A program made the translations under genes and the position numbers. Below are positions 51,208 through 61,751 of a stretch of DNA of 64,000 nucleotides, in pieces. Under the pieces are notes generated by a model, which had not been told where the DNA came from, searched no databases, and saw only the letters and a list, made by a program, of their open reading frames with translations. This DNA comes from Burkholderiaceae bacterium (GTDB taxonomy: Bacteria > Pseudomonadota > Gammaproteobacteria > Burkholderiales > Burkholderiaceae_E): NCBI GenBank assembly GCA_021166725.1, contig JAJPES010000077.1:27856-91855 (forward strand). The letters are read 5' to 3'. The number at the start of each line of letters is the position of its first letter. The first letter of the stretch is position 1.

Positions 51208-53571
51208 TCACTCCGAAGCTTCGAGAGCATCGAGCAGGTCGAGTCGGCGCAGATTGTGCCCGACCAGCAGCGACGAGAGCAGCGAGGCGACGACGACGAC
51301 TGCGCCAGCGGTGGCGAAGGCCGACGCCTCGATCACCACCGGTACGCGAAAGAGCTCGGTCTGCATCGCGCGCGTGACGATCCACGCAAAGCCCACCCCG
51401 GCGGCGAAACCCAGCGGGATCGCCAGCAGCGCCAGCAGCGCCAGTTCACCGAGCAGCACCCAAGCCACTTCGCCGTAGCCGAAACCGAGCACGCGCAGCG
51501 TCGCGAGCTCGCGGCCGCGTTCGGCCAATGCGATGCGGGCATTGTTGTAGACGACGGCGAAGGCGATCGATCCGGCGAGTACGATCGAGAAGAATGCGTA
51601 GACGAGCAGCGTCTCGCCCATCAGTTCGTGGAACGAAGCGATCGCGCGCTCCCGGACCGTAACGTTCGCCACGCCCGGCATGCGGTTCAGGCGGCTCGTC
51701 GTATCGTCGATCGCGTCGCCAGCCACGGCGACAAATGCGCCGCTGACCGTCGGTCCTTCCTGCAGCAGCCTGTTCAGCGTGGACCGCGTCAGGTACGCGC
51801 CGACGCCGACGTACTCGGTGACGAGGCCGGCCACCGGGAGCTCGAAGCTGCCGCGCCGGCCATCGAGCACCTCCACCTGCAGCCGATCGCCAGCCGAGAC
51901 TCCGAGCAGTCGTCCGAGGTAATCGGTGAGCATCACGCCGCCGTCGGCCAGCCGGATCGGCGAGAGCCGCTCGTCGAGCACGCGAAAGAGCTCGCCGTCG
52001 GCTTCGTATCCCTGCAACGCCGTCCGGTACTCCCGATGGCCATGGCGCAGCACGGCAGGGGCGACCCGAAAGCCTTCGACGCTGCGCACCGCCGGCAAGG
52101 CCGCCAGCTCGTGCACGGCGCGGATCGATCGCGCCTCGTCGAAGGCAACGGTCAGGTCCTGCCGCTGTGCCACGCGCAACTGCGCGTCGACCATGAAGCC
52201 GACCGCCCCCTGCTGCAGGCCGCCGAGAACGAGCAGTGCCACGGCCAGCGCGACGCCGAGCGCCGACAGCGACGAGCGCCACGGCTGGCGCTCGAGGTTG
52301 CGCAGCACGATTCGCGTGGGCTGGCTGAGGAAGCGGCCGAGGCCCGAACGCTCGATCAGCGTTCGCCGGTAGCGCGCCGGCGAAGGCGGGCGCATCGCTT
52401 CGGCCGGCTCCAGCCGGAATGCGGCGGCCACCGCCGACCACGCACCGAGCGCCGCGGCGACGAGCGCGATGAGGATCGCCCCTGCGCCGGTCAGCGGGCG
52501 CACGCGCATCCGCAGGAAAGGGAAGCGGAAGAACTCCTGGTAGATCGTCGCCAGGCCATCGGCGAGCCAGGCACCGGCGAGCACGCCGGCGACCGAGCCG
52601 ACGACGACGACCGCCAGCGCTAGCGACAGATAGTGGAGCGCAATGGCGCCGTCGCCGTAGCCGAAGGCCTTGAGCACGGCGATCTCGGCGCGTTGCGTGC
52701 GGATCACGCGCGCAACGACCACGTTGAGCAGGAACGCGGCGACGCCGAGGAAGATCATCGGGACGAAGCGCGACATCGCTTCGAGTTGCTCGAGTTCCTG
52801 CTCCAGGTAGCGGTGCGAGGTCTGCAATTCGCGATCGTGCGCACGCAGCCCGCCGTACGGCGCGAGCAGCAGGTCGAAGGCATCGGACACGTCGGCGGCC
52901 GACGCGCCCGGCGACAGCGTGGCGACGACGCTGTCGAAGGCGCCGTCCATGCCGAAGGCGCCGGCCAGCGCGCTGCGGTTCATCCACAGCACCGCATAGC
53001 GCGCGTAGTCGGGAAAGAGATCGCCCGGTCGGATCTGGTAGACGTGCTCCGGCGACAGTCCGGTGCCGACCACGGTCAGCGACTGCAGCCGGCCGTTCAC
53101 GACCATCTCGATGCGGGCGCCGGGCTTCAGCGCGTGTGCCTGCGCGAAGGCCTCGTTGACGACGACCTGGTCGTCGCTGGTCGGGTCAGGAAGCGTACCG
53201 TCGCGCAGGAAGAGACGATTGAGCAACGGCTGCGCGCCATCGGGAATCGACACGGCGAGGCCCGCGATCGGATCGGCGTAGCCCGCGACCTGCAGGCGTG
53301 CCGGCGCGAGCACGCGCGTCTCGAGAACGGCCACGCCGTCGACCTCGCGCAGGCGTTCGACGAGCGACTCGGGCGCCCGCTTCAACTCGGCGAAGACGTC
53401 GGCGAAGCGCTGCTCGGCATAGAAGTCGCGCTGCGTGCGTCGCAACGAATCGACCGCGGCGAACGACATGACGAACATCGCCACACCGCCGGCGACGACG
53501 AGCGCGATCGCCAGCCCCTGGCCTCTCGACGCCCGCAGGTTGCGCAGCAGCTTTCGGTTCAGCGCCCGCAT
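51208..53571 (-). CDS. ABC transporter permease with two FtsX domains
   Basis: A 787-residue membrane protein of the MacB/LolE/FtsX-like class. One N-terminal helix (GLAIALVVAGGVAMFVMSFAAV), a large periplasmic domain, three helices around 270-390 (FLGVAAFLLNVVVARVIR and AVVVVGSVAGVLAGAWLAD), then a second copy of the unit (PWRSSLSALGVALAVALLVLGGLQQG, periplasmic domain, three helices to the C-terminus). It couples ATP hydrolysis in the cytosol to periplasmic conformational change, perhaps for lipid or lipoprotein export. It starts directly after the ATPase gene stop (no gap). Confidence 0.9.
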   Translation of the reverse strand: MRALNRKLLRNLRASRGQGLAIALVVAGGVAMFVMSFAAVDSLRRTQRDFYAEQRFADVFAELKRAPESLVERLREVDGVAVLETRVLAPARLQVAGYADPIAGLAVSIPDGAQPLLNRLFLRDGTLPDPTSDDQVVVNEAFAQAHALKPGARIEMVVNGRLQSLTVVGTGLSPEHVYQIRPGDLFPDYARYAVLWMNRSALAGAFGMDGAFDSVVATLSPGASAADVSDAFDLLLAPYGGLRAHDRELQTSHRYLEQELEQLEAMSRFVPMIFLGVAAFLLNVVVARVIRTQRAEIAVLKAFGYGDGAIALHYLSLALAVVVVGSVAGVLAGAWLADGLATIYQEFFRFPFLRMRVRPLTGAGAILIALVAAALGAWSAVAAAFRLEPAEAMRPPSPARYRRTLIERSGLGRFLSQPTRIVLRNLERQPWRSSLSALGVALAVALLVLGGLQQGAVGFMVDAQLRVAQRQDLTVAFDEARSIRAVHELAALPAVRSVEGFRVAPAVLRHGHREYRTALQGYEADGELFRVLDERLSPIRLADGGVMLTDYLGRLLGVSAGDRLQVEVLDGRRGSFELPVAGLVTEYVGVGAYLTRSTLNRLLQEGPTVSGAFVAVAGDAIDDTTSRLNRMPGVANVTVRERAIASFHELMGETLLVYAFFSIVLAGSIAFAVVYNNARIALAERGRELATLRVLGFGYGEVAWVLLGELALLALLAIPLGFAAGVGFAWIVTRAMQTELFRVPVVIEASAFATAGAVVVVASLLSSLLVGHNLRRLDLLDALEASE

Positions 53572-54291
53572 CTACCAGTGCAGCGCCTCGGCGGCGACCT
53601 TGCGATCGTTGATGTGCACTTCGGCGACGCTGCCGTCGCTGAGCCGGATCACGCGGTCGGCCATGTCGGCAATCACCGCGTTGTGCGTGATCACGACCGT
53701 CGTCGTGCCGAGCCGCGCGTTGACATCGGCCAGAACGGCGAGCACGCGCACGCCGGTGCGCGAATCGAGCGCGCCGGTCGGCTCGTCGCACAGCAGCACC
53801 GACGGATTCTTCGCGATCGCGCGCGCGATCGCCACGCGTTGCTGCTCGCCCCCGGAGAGCTGCGCCGGGAAATGATCGGCGCGGTCCGCGAGTCCGACCA
53901 GCCGCAGCGCCTCGGCCGGGTCCATCGGGTTCTCGGCGATCTCGGTGACGATCGCCACGTTCTCGAGCGCGGTGAGGCTGGCGATCAGGTTGTAGAACTG
54001 GAACACGAAGCCCGCTTCCCGGCGCCGGAAGCGCGTTCGCTCGGCCGCATCCGCGTGCCCGAGATCGCGGCCGCGATAGAGCACCTCGCCCGCGCTCGCC
54101 CGGTCCAGGCCGCCGAGGATGTTCAACAGCGTCGACTTCCCGCTGCCCGAGGCGCCGAGCAGCACGACGAATTCGCCGGCATACAGGTCCAGGTCGACGC
54201 CACGCAGCGCCTTGATCTCGACTTCGCCCATTCGATAGGTGCGAACGAGTCCGCGCACACGGTAGATCGATTCCCTCGTCGGAGCGGGCAT
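53572..54291 (-). CDS. ABC transporter ATP-binding protein (MacB/LolD type)
   Basis: A 239-residue ATPase. Walker [21 protein letters not shown] (about 42-60), Q-loop [18 protein letters not shown], signature [16 protein letters not shown], Walker [14 protein letters not shown]-loop VVITHN. The [16 protein letters not shown] motif is the MacB/LolD subfamily mark. First gene of the ATPase / FtsX permease / adaptor operon. ATG 54291 begins at the natural domain edge; no convincing RBS is seen ahead of it. Confidence 0.93.
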   Translation of the reverse strand: MPAPTRESIYRVRGLVRTYRMGEVEIKALRGVDLDLYAGEFVVLLGASGSGKSTLLNILGGLDRASAGEVLYRGRDLGHADAAERTRFRRREAGFVFQFYNLIASLTALENVAIVTEIAENPMDPAEALRLVGLADRADHFPAQLSGGEQQRVAIARAIAKNPSVLLCDEPTGALDSRTGVRVLAVLADVNARLGTTTVVITHNAVIADMADRVIRLSDGSVAEVHINDRKVAAEALHW

Positions 54292-54390
54292 CGGAGGCGG
54301 CGAATGAATCCGGCGTACCCGAACGGGCTGCCCGGGTCTGCGCTCGGATTCGCGCGAGGATATGCGCAAAGCTCCGATCGGAGGAATCGC

Positions 54391-55173
54391 TTGCCCGAAA
54401 CATCCCCCCGGGCGCCGGCAGCCGCCTGCGCAGAACTGCTGCTGGTGCTGCTGGTGCTGGTCGTCGCGGCGATGCTGCCCGACGTGGCGCTCGCCCGACG
54501 CCTGCCCGGCGACCAGGTCGCCGCGCACCTGGTTTCGGTGGCGATGCGCGAATGGCGCGATTGGGGCGAAACCTCGGTGGACGCCCGCGACGGCACGGCT
54601 CGACTCGTCCACGAAGGGGCGAGCGAACGGGACACCGAACCCTTCGACGCCCACGCCCGCGTGCACCGCTACTGGGCACTCGGCACCGGCCGCGCGGGCG
54701 AAAGCGGTGCAGCACCGCGCCCGAATGCACCGTGGTCGGCCGCCTTCGTATCGTTCCTGATGCAGCAGATCGGCGTCGTCGCACCGTCCTTCGTCGGCAA
54801 CGCGGCGCATGCCCGCTATCTGCGCGCGCTGCTCGCGCGCGAACGCGACGCAGGCGACGAAGCGCAATTCGCGCTGCTGCTCGCCGGCGAAGTCCCGCCA
54901 AGGCCCGGCGACCTGCTGTGCGGACCGAGGAACATCTCCCGCCTGCGCGACCGGATCACGCTGCTTCGCATGGAAGAGATCGACGACCTCGAACACCTGA
55001 CCTCCGCGCACTGCGATGTCGTCGTCGGCATCGATCGACGTCGGGGAGTCGCCCGCGTCGTCGGCGGCAACGTGTTCGACAGCGTCGCAATGACGCGACT
55101 GCCGCTCACTGCCGACGGTCGCCTGATCCGCACGCTGGCGCGTCCCTGGTTCCTCGTCGTGCGCCCGCGCTGA
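54391..55173 (+). CDS. DUF2272 domain-containing exported protein
   Basis: A ~260-residue protein with an N-terminal hydrophobic segment ([21 protein letters not shown]). The DUF2272 core follows: [19 protein letters not shown] (Ser-His-type putative hydrolase region), [15 protein letters not shown] and a terminal AHCDVVVGI / [13 protein letters not shown] block. Function unknown; the family may be amidase-like cell-wall enzymes. TTG 54391 is chosen because GGAGG lies 6 bases before it; ATG 54304 is the in-frame alternative without an RBS. Divergent from the ABC ATPase. Confidence 0.78.
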   Translation: MPETSPRAPAAACAELLLVLLVLVVAAMLPDVALARRLPGDQVAAHLVSVAMREWRDWGETSVDARDGTARLVHEGASERDTEPFDAHARVHRYWALGTGRAGESGAAPRPNAPWSAAFVSFLMQQIGVVAPSFVGNAAHARYLRALLARERDAGDEAQFALLLAGEVPPRPGDLLCGPRNISRLRDRITLLRMEEIDDLEHLTSAHCDVVVGIDRRRGVARVVGGNVFDSVAMTRLPLTADGRLIRTLARPWFLVVRPR

Positions 55174-55356
55174 CGCAGCCCGCGCGTGCTGCAGTACAGG
55201 CCAAAACTTTGTGCAACAGGTCGTCGCGTGCGCACGATGAATGCGCATCGCGGGCACTCGCCTGCGCGTCGCGTCGCCGTTCGTCGGTGGATACCCGCAT
55301 TCCCGTCGTCGCTGTGTCCTCCCGAAGCAACGCAGCATCGTTACAGAGGAGAGCGT

Positions 55357-55372
55357 AGGCATTACGATTGCT
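55357..55372 (+). promoter_or_regulatory. Sigma-54 promoter candidate for prkA-yeaH-ycgB
   Basis: AGGCATTACGATTGCT has GG-N10-GC spacing, GGCA in the -24 half and a perfect TTGCT -12 half. The inferred start near 55383 gives a 66-base leader to the prkA ATG. The homologous yeaGH operon of E. coli is known to be RpoN-controlled, which supports this reading. Confidence 0.6.
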
Positions 55373-55448
55373 GTCAAGCATCGCCTGCACCGACTTCGCA
55401 AGTCGCATCGCGTGAAGTCGAAAGAGCAGAAGTTCATAAGGAGGGACC

Positions 55449-57371
55449 ATGAACCTGTTCGATGCGTATCGAGAGACGTACGCGAAGGCGCGTGACGAGG
55501 AGATGTCGCTCCTCGAGTATCTCGAGCTCTGTCGCGACGATCCTCTCGCATACGCCAGTGCAGCCGAGCGGATGCTCGCGGCGATCGGCGACCCCGAGGT
55601 CATCGATACCCGCAACGACCCGCGGCTCTCGCGGCTGTTCTCGAACCGGATCATCCGTCGCTACCCGGCCTTCGCCGAGTTCTACGGGATGGACGACGCG
55701 ATCAGCCAGATCGTTTCGTTCTTCCGTCACGCCGCGCAGGGGCTCGAGGAGCGCAAGCAGGTGCTGTATCTGCTCGGTCCGGTCGGCGGCGGGAAGTCGT
55801 CGATCGCCGAGCGCCTGAAGGCGCTGATGGAGAAGTACCCGATCTACGCGCTGAAGGGGTCGCCGGTCAACGAGTCGCCGCTGGGCCTGTTCCGGCCCGA
55901 CCGCGAAGGACCGATGCTCGAGGCCGAATACGGCGTGCCGCACCGCTACCTGAACGGCGTCATGAGCCCGTGGGCGGTGAAACGGCTGGCCGAATACGAT
56001 GGCGACATCACCAGGTTCCGCGTCGTGCGCGTGCAGCCTTCGGTGTTGAAGCAGGTCGCCATCTCCAAGACCGAGCCCGGCGACGAGAACAACCAGGACA
56101 TCTCGTCGCTGGTGGGCAAGGTCGACATCCGCAAGCTCGAATCGCTGTCGCAGGACGATCCCGACGCCTACAGCTACTCCGGCGGACTGTGCCTGGCCAA
56201 CCAGGGCCTGCTCGAGTTCGTCGAGATGTTCAAGGCGCCGATCAAGATGCTGCACCCGCTGCTCACCGCCACGCAGGAGGGCAACTTCAAGGGCACCGAG
56301 GGGCTGTCGGCGATCCCGTTCCAGGGAATGATCCTCGCGCACTCCAACGAGAGCGAGTGGCAGGCCTTCCGCAACAACCGCAACAACGAAGCCTTCCTCG
56401 ATCGCATCTACGTGGTCAAGGTGCCGTACTGCCTTCAGTTCTCCGAGGAAGTGCGCATCTACAAGAAGCTGCTGTCCGGCAGTTCGCTGGCGGCCGCGCC
56501 GTGCGCGCCCGGCACGCTGGAGATGATGGCGCAGTTCGCCGTGCTGACGCGGCTGAAGGAACCCGAGAACTCGAGCATCTACGCCAAGCTGCGCGTCTAC
56601 GACGGCGAGAACCTGAAAGACGTCGAACCCAATGCGAAGTCGGTGCAGGAGTACCGCGACTACGCCGGCATCGACGAAGGCATGACGGGGCTGTCCACCC
56701 GCTTCGCGTACAAGGTCCTGTCGGCGGTGTTCAACCACGACCAGACCGAGATCGCGGCGAACCCGGTGCACCTGATGTACGTGCTCGAGCAGCGCCTGCT
56801 GCGCGAGGGCCTGCCCGAGGAAACGCAGCGGCGCTGGCTCGACTTCACGAAGAGCTGGCTCGCACCGCGCTACGCGGAGTTCATCGGCAAGGAGATCCAG
56901 ACGGCGTACCTGGAGTCTTACTCCGAGTACGGGCAGAACATCTTCGACCGCTACGTAACCTTCGCCGACTACTGGATCCAGGACGAGGACTACCGCGACC
57001 CGGAAACCAACGAAAGCTTCGACCGCGCGCAGCTGAACGCCGAACTCGAGAAGATCGAGAAGCCGGCGGGCATCGCGAATCCGAAGGACTTCCGCAACGA
57101 GATCGTCAACTTCGTGCTGCGCGCCCGGGCGCAGCACGGCGGCGAGAACCCGGCGTGGACCAGCTACGAGAAGCTGCGCGAGGTGATCGAGAAGAAGATG
57201 TTCTCGAACACCGAGGAGCTGCTGCCGGTGATCTCGTTCAACGCGAAAGCCTCGGCGGAGGATCGGCGCAAGCACGAGAGCTTCGTCGCGCGGATGGTCG
57301 AGAAGGGATACACCGAGAAGCAGGTGCGACTGCTCTGCGAGTGGTACCTGCGGGTGCGCAAGTCGCAGTAG
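55449..57371 (+). CDS. prkA: PrkA family serine protein kinase / AAA+ protein
   Basis: A 640-residue protein with an N-terminal PrkA AAA domain and a C-terminal kinase-like domain. Walker A is GPVGGGKSS (110-118). [59 protein letters not shown] residues and AHSNESEW follow. YeaG/PrkA participates in stationary-phase and nutrient-stress signalling; in Bacillus it also has protease activity. AAGGAGG precedes ATG 55449. The 275-base leader region upstream contains a -24/-12 motif. First gene of a three-gene stress operon. Confidence 0.95.
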   Translation: MNLFDAYRETYAKARDEEMSLLEYLELCRDDPLAYASAAERMLAAIGDPEVIDTRNDPRLSRLFSNRIIRRYPAFAEFYGMDDAISQIVSFFRHAAQGLEERKQVLYLLGPVGGGKSSIAERLKALMEKYPIYALKGSPVNESPLGLFRPDREGPMLEAEYGVPHRYLNGVMSPWAVKRLAEYDGDITRFRVVRVQPSVLKQVAISKTEPGDENNQDISSLVGKVDIRKLESLSQDDPDAYSYSGGLCLANQGLLEFVEMFKAPIKMLHPLLTATQEGNFKGTEGLSAIPFQGMILAHSNESEWQAFRNNRNNEAFLDRIYVVKVPYCLQFSEEVRIYKKLLSGSSLAAAPCAPGTLEMMAQFAVLTRLKEPENSSIYAKLRVYDGENLKDVEPNAKSVQEYRDYAGIDEGMTGLSTRFAYKVLSAVFNHDQTEIAANPVHLMYVLEQRLLREGLPEETQRRWLDFTKSWLAPRYAEFIGKEIQTAYLESYSEYGQNIFDRYVTFADYWIQDEDYRDPETNESFDRAQLNAELEKIEKPAGIANPKDFRNEIVNFVLRARAQHGGENPAWTSYEKLREVIEKKMFSNTEELLPVISFNAKASAEDRRKHESFVARMVEKGYTEKQVRLLCEWYLRVRKSQ

Positions 57372-57401
57372 GAAGGAACTCAGTCTTCAGGGAGAGCGGC
57401 G

Positions 57402-58679
57402 ATGTCCGTGGTCATCGATCGCCGTCCGAACGATCGCTCCGGCAGCGCGGTGAACCGCGAGCGGTTCATGCGTCGCTACAAGGCGCAGATCCGCCGCGCG
57501 GTCACCGACATGGTCGCGGGTCGCTCGATCCGCGACCTCGAGCGCGGCGGCAAGGTTTCCATCCCGGTTCGTGACGTCTCCGAGCCGGCGTTTCGCCACG
57601 GCGTCGGCGGCGACTACGAGCACGTGCTGCCGGGCAATCGCCGGTTCCATCCGGGCGACAAGCTGCCGCGCCCCGAAGGGGGCGACGGAGACGGCGACGG
57701 CTCGGGCAGCGACGGCGGCAGCGGCGATGCCACCGATGCGTTCGCGTTCACGCTGTCGCGCGAAGAGTTCATGCAGATCTTCTTCGACGATCTCGAATTG
57801 CCGCGGATGGTGCGCACCACTTTCGGCGAGATCCGCGAGCAGTGCCTGACGCGCGCCGGCTTCACGACCAACGGCTCGCCCACCAACCTTTCGGTGAACC
57901 GGTCGCTGCGCAACGCGATCGGCCGGCGCATCGCGCTGCGCGGTGCACCGCGCCGCGCGCTGGCGCACGTGCAGGCGCTGCTCGACGCGGCGCCGGCCGA
58001 GGCCCCCGAGCGCCCGACCTTGCTGGCCGAAGTCGAACGGCTGCAGCGTCGCATCGCCGCGGTTCCGTTCCTCGACGAGCTCGACCTGCGCTATCGCTAT
58101 CGCACGCTCACGCCCAAGCCGGTGAGCCAGGCGGTGATGTTCTGCCTGATGGACGTCTCGGCGTCGATGGACGAGCGCAAGAAGGATCTCGCCAAGCGCT
58201 TCTTCGCGCTGCTGCACCTGTTCCTGTCGCGCAAGTACGAGCGGCTCGAGATCGTCTTCATCCGCCACACCGACGACGCCGAGGAGGTGGACGAACAGCG
58301 TTTCTTCCACGATCGCAAGACCGGCGGCACTGTGGTGCTGTCGGCGCTGGCGCTGATGAACGAGATCATCCAGGAGCGTTTTCCGCTCGACGCGTGGAAC
58401 ATCTACGGCGCGCAGGCCTCCGACGGCGACGCCGTCGGCGCCGATCCGGAGAAGAGCCGACGCGTTCTCGAATCCACGCTGCTGCCGCTGGTGCGCCACT
58501 ACGCGTACATCGAGGTCTGCGAGGCAGGCTCGCGCGTCTCGACGCTGTCCGCGGCCTACCGGCGCATCCCGAGCGACACTTTTGCGATGCGCGAGGTGCA
58601 CGAGAGCCGCGACATCTGGCCGGTGTTCCGCGGGCTGTTCGGCAAGCAGCAGGCGTCGGTCGCGGCACTGGAGCGCTGA
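57402..58679 (+). CDS. yeaH: YeaH/YhbH family protein (DUF444)
   Basis: A 425-residue protein of the DUF444 family. SVVIDRRPNDRSGSAVNRERFMRRYK is the conserved start. A Gly/Asp-rich linker (GGDGDGDGSGSDGGSGD, about 88-106) is followed by a VWA-like domain with MIDAS-type DVSASMDERKKDLAK and FFHDRKTGGTVVLSALALM. It acts with PrkA and SpoVR-like YcgB; the mechanism is unknown. Its stop overlaps the next start as TGATG, so the operon is translationally coupled. Confidence 0.94.
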   Translation: MSVVIDRRPNDRSGSAVNRERFMRRYKAQIRRAVTDMVAGRSIRDLERGGKVSIPVRDVSEPAFRHGVGGDYEHVLPGNRRFHPGDKLPRPEGGDGDGDGSGSDGGSGDATDAFAFTLSREEFMQIFFDDLELPRMVRTTFGEIREQCLTRAGFTTNGSPTNLSVNRSLRNAIGRRIALRGAPRRALAHVQALLDAAPAEAPERPTLLAEVERLQRRIAAVPFLDELDLRYRYRTLTPKPVSQAVMFCLMDVSASMDERKKDLAKRFFALLHLFLSRKYERLEIVFIRHTDDAEEVDEQRFFHDRKTGGTVVLSALALMNEIIQERFPLDAWNIYGAQASDGDAVGADPEKSRRVLESTLLPLVRHYAYIEVCEAGSRVSTLSAAYRRIPSDTFAMREVHESRDIWPVFRGLFGKQQASVAALER

Positions 58680-60169
58680 TGTCCACACCCATTTCCTCCG
58701 GCGCCGAGTGGACCTTCGACCTGATCGCCCGCTACGACGAAGCCATTGCCGCGATCGCGGTCGGCGAGTTCGGGCTCGACTGCTATCCGAACCAGATCGA
58801 GGTCATCAGCAGCGCGCAGATGCTCGACGCCTACGCGTCCACCGGACTGCCGATCGGTTATCCGCACTGGAGCTTCGGCAAGTCGTACATCGCGCAGGAG
58901 CACATGTACCGGCGCGGCGCGCGCGGCCTGGCCTACGAGATCGTCATCAACTCGAATCCGTGCATCGCGTACCTGATGGAAGAGAACCCGATGCCGCTGC
59001 AGGCGCTGGTCATCGCGCACGCGTGCTACGGGCACAACTCGTTCTTCAAGGGCAACTACCTGTTCCGCCAGTGGACGCAGGCCGACGCGATCGTCGACTA
59101 CATGGTGTTCGCGCGCCGCTACGTGATGGACTGCGAGGAGCGCCACGGCGCCGAGGCGGTCGAGGAGATCCTCGACGCCTGCCACGCGCTGATGGACCAC
59201 GGCGTGAGCCGCTACCCGCACCCGCGACCGCTGACGCCGCAGGCCGAGCGCGAGCGCGTGCGCGAGCGGCGCGATCATGCCTGGAAGCACCACGACGAGA
59301 TCTGGCGCACGGTGCCGAAGCGGGAGCACCGGGAGCCGGCGTCCGATCCGGCGCGCGCCGAGGAGCCGCAGGAGAACCTGCTCTACTTCATCGAGAAGAA
59401 CTCGCCGAAGCTCGAGCCCTGGCAGCGCGAACTCGTGCGCATCGTGCGTCGCGTCGCGCAGTACTTCTACCCGCAGGGCCTCACGAAGGTGATGAACGAA
59501 GGCTGGGCCACCTTCTGGCACTACACGATCCTGAACCGCCTGTACGACAAGGGGCTGGTCGACGACGGCTTCATGTTCGAGTTCCTCGGCGCGCACACGA
59601 ACGTGATCGCGCAACCCGGCTACGACGAGCCGAACTACTCCGGCTGCAATCCGTATACGCTGGGCTTCGCGATGTTCTCCGACATCCGCCGCATCTGCGA
59701 GCGGCCCACGCCGGAAGACCGCGAGTGGTTCCCCGACATCGCCGGCACCGACTGGCGACCGGTGCTCGACTTCGCGATGCGCAATTACAAGGACGAGTCG
59801 TTCATCGCGCAGTTCCTGTCGCCGCGCCTGATCCGTGAATTCCGCCTGTTCGCCATCGCCGATCACCAGGGCGAGCCGACGCTCGAGGTCGACAGCATCC
59901 ACAACGAGGCCGGCTATCGGCGCGTGCGCAAGCTGCTCGCCGCCCACTACGACCGCGACGCGAGGGTGCCGGACATCCAGGTCGTGCGCTACGAGCGCGA
60001 CGGCGACCGCAGCCTCACGCTGCACCACACGCAGTTTCGCGGCCGCCCGCTGAACGACGACACCACGCGCGTGCTGTCGCATCTGCAGCGGCTGTGGGGG
60101 TTCACGGTGCGGATGGAGACGGTGGACGCGGACGGCGAGCCTTGTACGGAAGTCCTCGTGGCGAACTGA
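58679..60169 (+). CDS. ycgB: SpoVR family protein (YcgB)
   Basis: A 496-residue cytosolic protein of the SpoVR family. DCYPNQIEVISSAQMLDAYAS, GLPIGYPHWSFGKSY, QALVIAHACYGHNSFFKGNYLF and KVMNEGWATFWHYTILNRLYDKG are conserved blocks. Clustered Glu/His residues (EGWATFWHY, ACYGHNSFF) suggest a metal site. Needed for spore cortex in Bacillus; in Proteobacteria it is a stress gene always near prkA and yeaH. It completes that trio here. Confidence 0.95.
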   Translation: MSTPISSGAEWTFDLIARYDEAIAAIAVGEFGLDCYPNQIEVISSAQMLDAYASTGLPIGYPHWSFGKSYIAQEHMYRRGARGLAYEIVINSNPCIAYLMEENPMPLQALVIAHACYGHNSFFKGNYLFRQWTQADAIVDYMVFARRYVMDCEERHGAEAVEEILDACHALMDHGVSRYPHPRPLTPQAERERVRERRDHAWKHHDEIWRTVPKREHREPASDPARAEEPQENLLYFIEKNSPKLEPWQRELVRIVRRVAQYFYPQGLTKVMNEGWATFWHYTILNRLYDKGLVDDGFMFEFLGAHTNVIAQPGYDEPNYSGCNPYTLGFAMFSDIRRICERPTPEDREWFPDIAGTDWRPVLDFAMRNYKDESFIAQFLSPRLIREFRLFAIADHQGEPTLEVDSIHNEAGYRRVRKLLAAHYDRDARVPDIQVVRYERDGDRSLTLHHTQFRGRPLNDDTTRVLSHLQRLWGFTVRMETVDADGEPCTEVLVAN

Positions 60170-60222
60170 AGCGAAACGGACAGTCGCGAAGCGTCAACTT
60201 TCGCCGGTGGACCGTATCTCGC

Positions 60223-61188
60223 TCAATATGCCGACACCAGGCGGAGGTCGCGCGCCAATCGTTCTCCTATGGTGAGGCCATCCTGTTTCTGCGATGACGA
60301 ACTCAGATGCTCAACGGAGTGGTCGGCACCGGGAAGCACGTCCAACAGATAGCGACCACCCGAGTTTTCAAAAAGCGCCTTGGCCTTCGCCTGCGAGGTG
60401 AAATTGATGTTGGTCACGCCCCTGGTACCGAAGCCGCCGGCAACCGGTACGTTTTCGTCCAATGCGCCGTGGTAGTTGTGAATCGTGTGGTTCCGCGCCG
60501 CCGGGCAGGAAGGCATTTCGACCATCAGCGTGCCGGCCAACGTGGCAACCTCCCTGAACAAGTCGGTCAGGCAGGACATGGTCTGCATCATCATGGCGCC
60601 GTTGGAGTGGCCAACGCCAAATGTGCGCTCTGGCGCAATCGCATATTTCTGCTGCAGATAACGTACGGCGCCGATGATGTAGCCGACATCGTCGACCTTT
60701 TCGCTATAAGGCTTGCCACAGCAGCCGCCACCAGCATTCCAGGCCTTTGATTTACCGCCCCCGATGCGCATTGCCGCGGTGCCATTGAGATAGGCAACGA
60801 TGAAACCGTTCTTCTCCGCCACCCCGTCGATCTTCAGGTGCTCCAGCATGAAGCGCGCATCGCCGCCGCCACCATGCAATACCACCAGTAATGAACGCTG
60901 CCCCGCTGCCGGCAACGAAAAGGGAACATAGACCAGCATTTCGCGCCCACCGAACGCGTCATCGTGAACGTTCGCCGTCACCGCGCCCGATGATTCCTCG
61001 CTGACAACGGTTTCCCTGTTTCTCCGTTGCGTTTCCCGAATCTGCTCGAGACGCTGCCGTCGCGATTCCGTCCCTTCATTCGTCTGTGCCCGTGCCGGCT
61101 GGAGCAAGGCGAAAAAGAAAAGGTACAGGAAGCAAAACGGGATAATAAGGGCAAGATGAAATGCAGAATTCCCGTAGCGGTCTTTCAT
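60223..61188 (-). CDS. Exported PHB-depolymerase-type esterase (LpqC-like)
   Basis: A 321-residue alpha/beta-hydrolase: signal peptide (FHLALIIPFCFLYLFFFALLQPARA), a charged coil (GTESRRQRLEQIRETQRRNRE), then LLVVLHGGGGDARFMLEHL (oxyanion HG motif), the nucleophile GVGHSNGAMM and late Asp/His (GALDENVP; GADHSVEH). Family substrates include polyhydroxybutyrate and feruloyl/acetyl esters. ATG 61188 has GGGGAAG 8 bases upstream. Lower GC and AT-rich codons than the ycgB neighbour suggest acquisition. No attC site adjoins it. Confidence 0.85.
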   Translation of the reverse strand: MKDRYGNSAFHLALIIPFCFLYLFFFALLQPARAQTNEGTESRRQRLEQIRETQRRNRETVVSEESSGAVTANVHDDAFGGREMLVYVPFSLPAAGQRSLLVVLHGGGGDARFMLEHLKIDGVAEKNGFIVAYLNGTAAMRIGGGKSKAWNAGGGCCGKPYSEKVDDVGYIIGAVRYLQQKYAIAPERTFGVGHSNGAMMMQTMSCLTDLFREVATLAGTLMVEMPSCPAARNHTIHNYHGALDENVPVAGGFGTRGVTNINFTSQAKAKALFENSGGRYLLDVLPGADHSVEHLSSSSQKQDGLTIGERLARDLRLVSAY

Positions 61189-61263
61189 AATGGCATCTTC
61201 CCCCCCACCGCACATATTTGATTCCTTCTTCGCCGCAAACCATCCCACCATCGACCCCGCATG

Positions 61264-61734
61264 CTACGAGGCAACTGCAAGCATGGCGACGACCGCGGCT
61301 GCCAGGGAGGCGATGCAACGCACGTGGTTCCAGGTGAGCCACTCCCGCACGTAAACCGGCCAGTACGCTGCGGCTTCTGCCGAGGTTGCCTCGAGTGAGG
61401 CAAGTCGGTTGTTGCGAGGTACGTTGAGGGCCATGGTTACGCCGACCGAGCCAACGAGATAGATGAGAAACGCGCCGATCAGCCAGGCAAAGGACTGCGG
61501 AGAGTACCTCCCAAAGTACGTTGTGACGCCAAGTAGCAGAGCGGTTCCGAAAAACACGCCAAGGAACAGCGGATTGATGACGGTGATGTTGACACGCTGC
61601 ATCGCCAGGATGCCCTGAGCAGGCGGCAGGTCCGTCAACGCGCGCACCACGAATACGGAGAACGCGAAGAACACGCCACCAATGAGCGCCGACGCAACGG
61701 TGGACGCAACGATCATGGCAGTCAGCAGATTCAT
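61264..61734 (-). CDS. DUF1772 (anthrone oxygenase-like) membrane protein, probable cassette gene
   Basis: A 156-residue protein with four hydrophobic helices: TAMIVASTVASALIGGVFFAFS, a NPLFLGVFFGTALLLGVTTYFG segment, WLIGAFLIYLVGSVGVTMALN and CIASLAAAVVAMLAVAS. The pattern NVPRNNRLA after helix 3 and the final WxxWNHVRCI are DUF1772 hallmarks. Function unknown. It starts 17 bases after a collapsed attC-like site that follows the VOC gene, so it is probably the last cassette of the array. Confidence 0.82.
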   Translation of the reverse strand: MNLLTAMIVASTVASALIGGVFFAFSVFVVRALTDLPPAQGILAMQRVNITVINPLFLGVFFGTALLLGVTTYFGRYSPQSFAWLIGAFLIYLVGSVGVTMALNVPRNNRLASLEATSAEAAAYWPVYVREWLTWNHVRCIASLAAAVVAMLAVAS

Positions 61735-61751
61735 GCGCCGTCTACGTTTGA

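Noticed and set aside
54292..55551. Upstream in-frame extension of the ABC ATPase gene (about 420 codons)
   Set aside because: It crosses the divergent DUF2272 gene and the prkA promoter, with no homology; the ATPase domain starts at 54291.
60223..61188. LpqC-like esterase as part of the integron array
   Set aside because: It has a proper RBS and signal peptide, is longer than typical cassettes and has no attC core next to it; it may be acquired independently.
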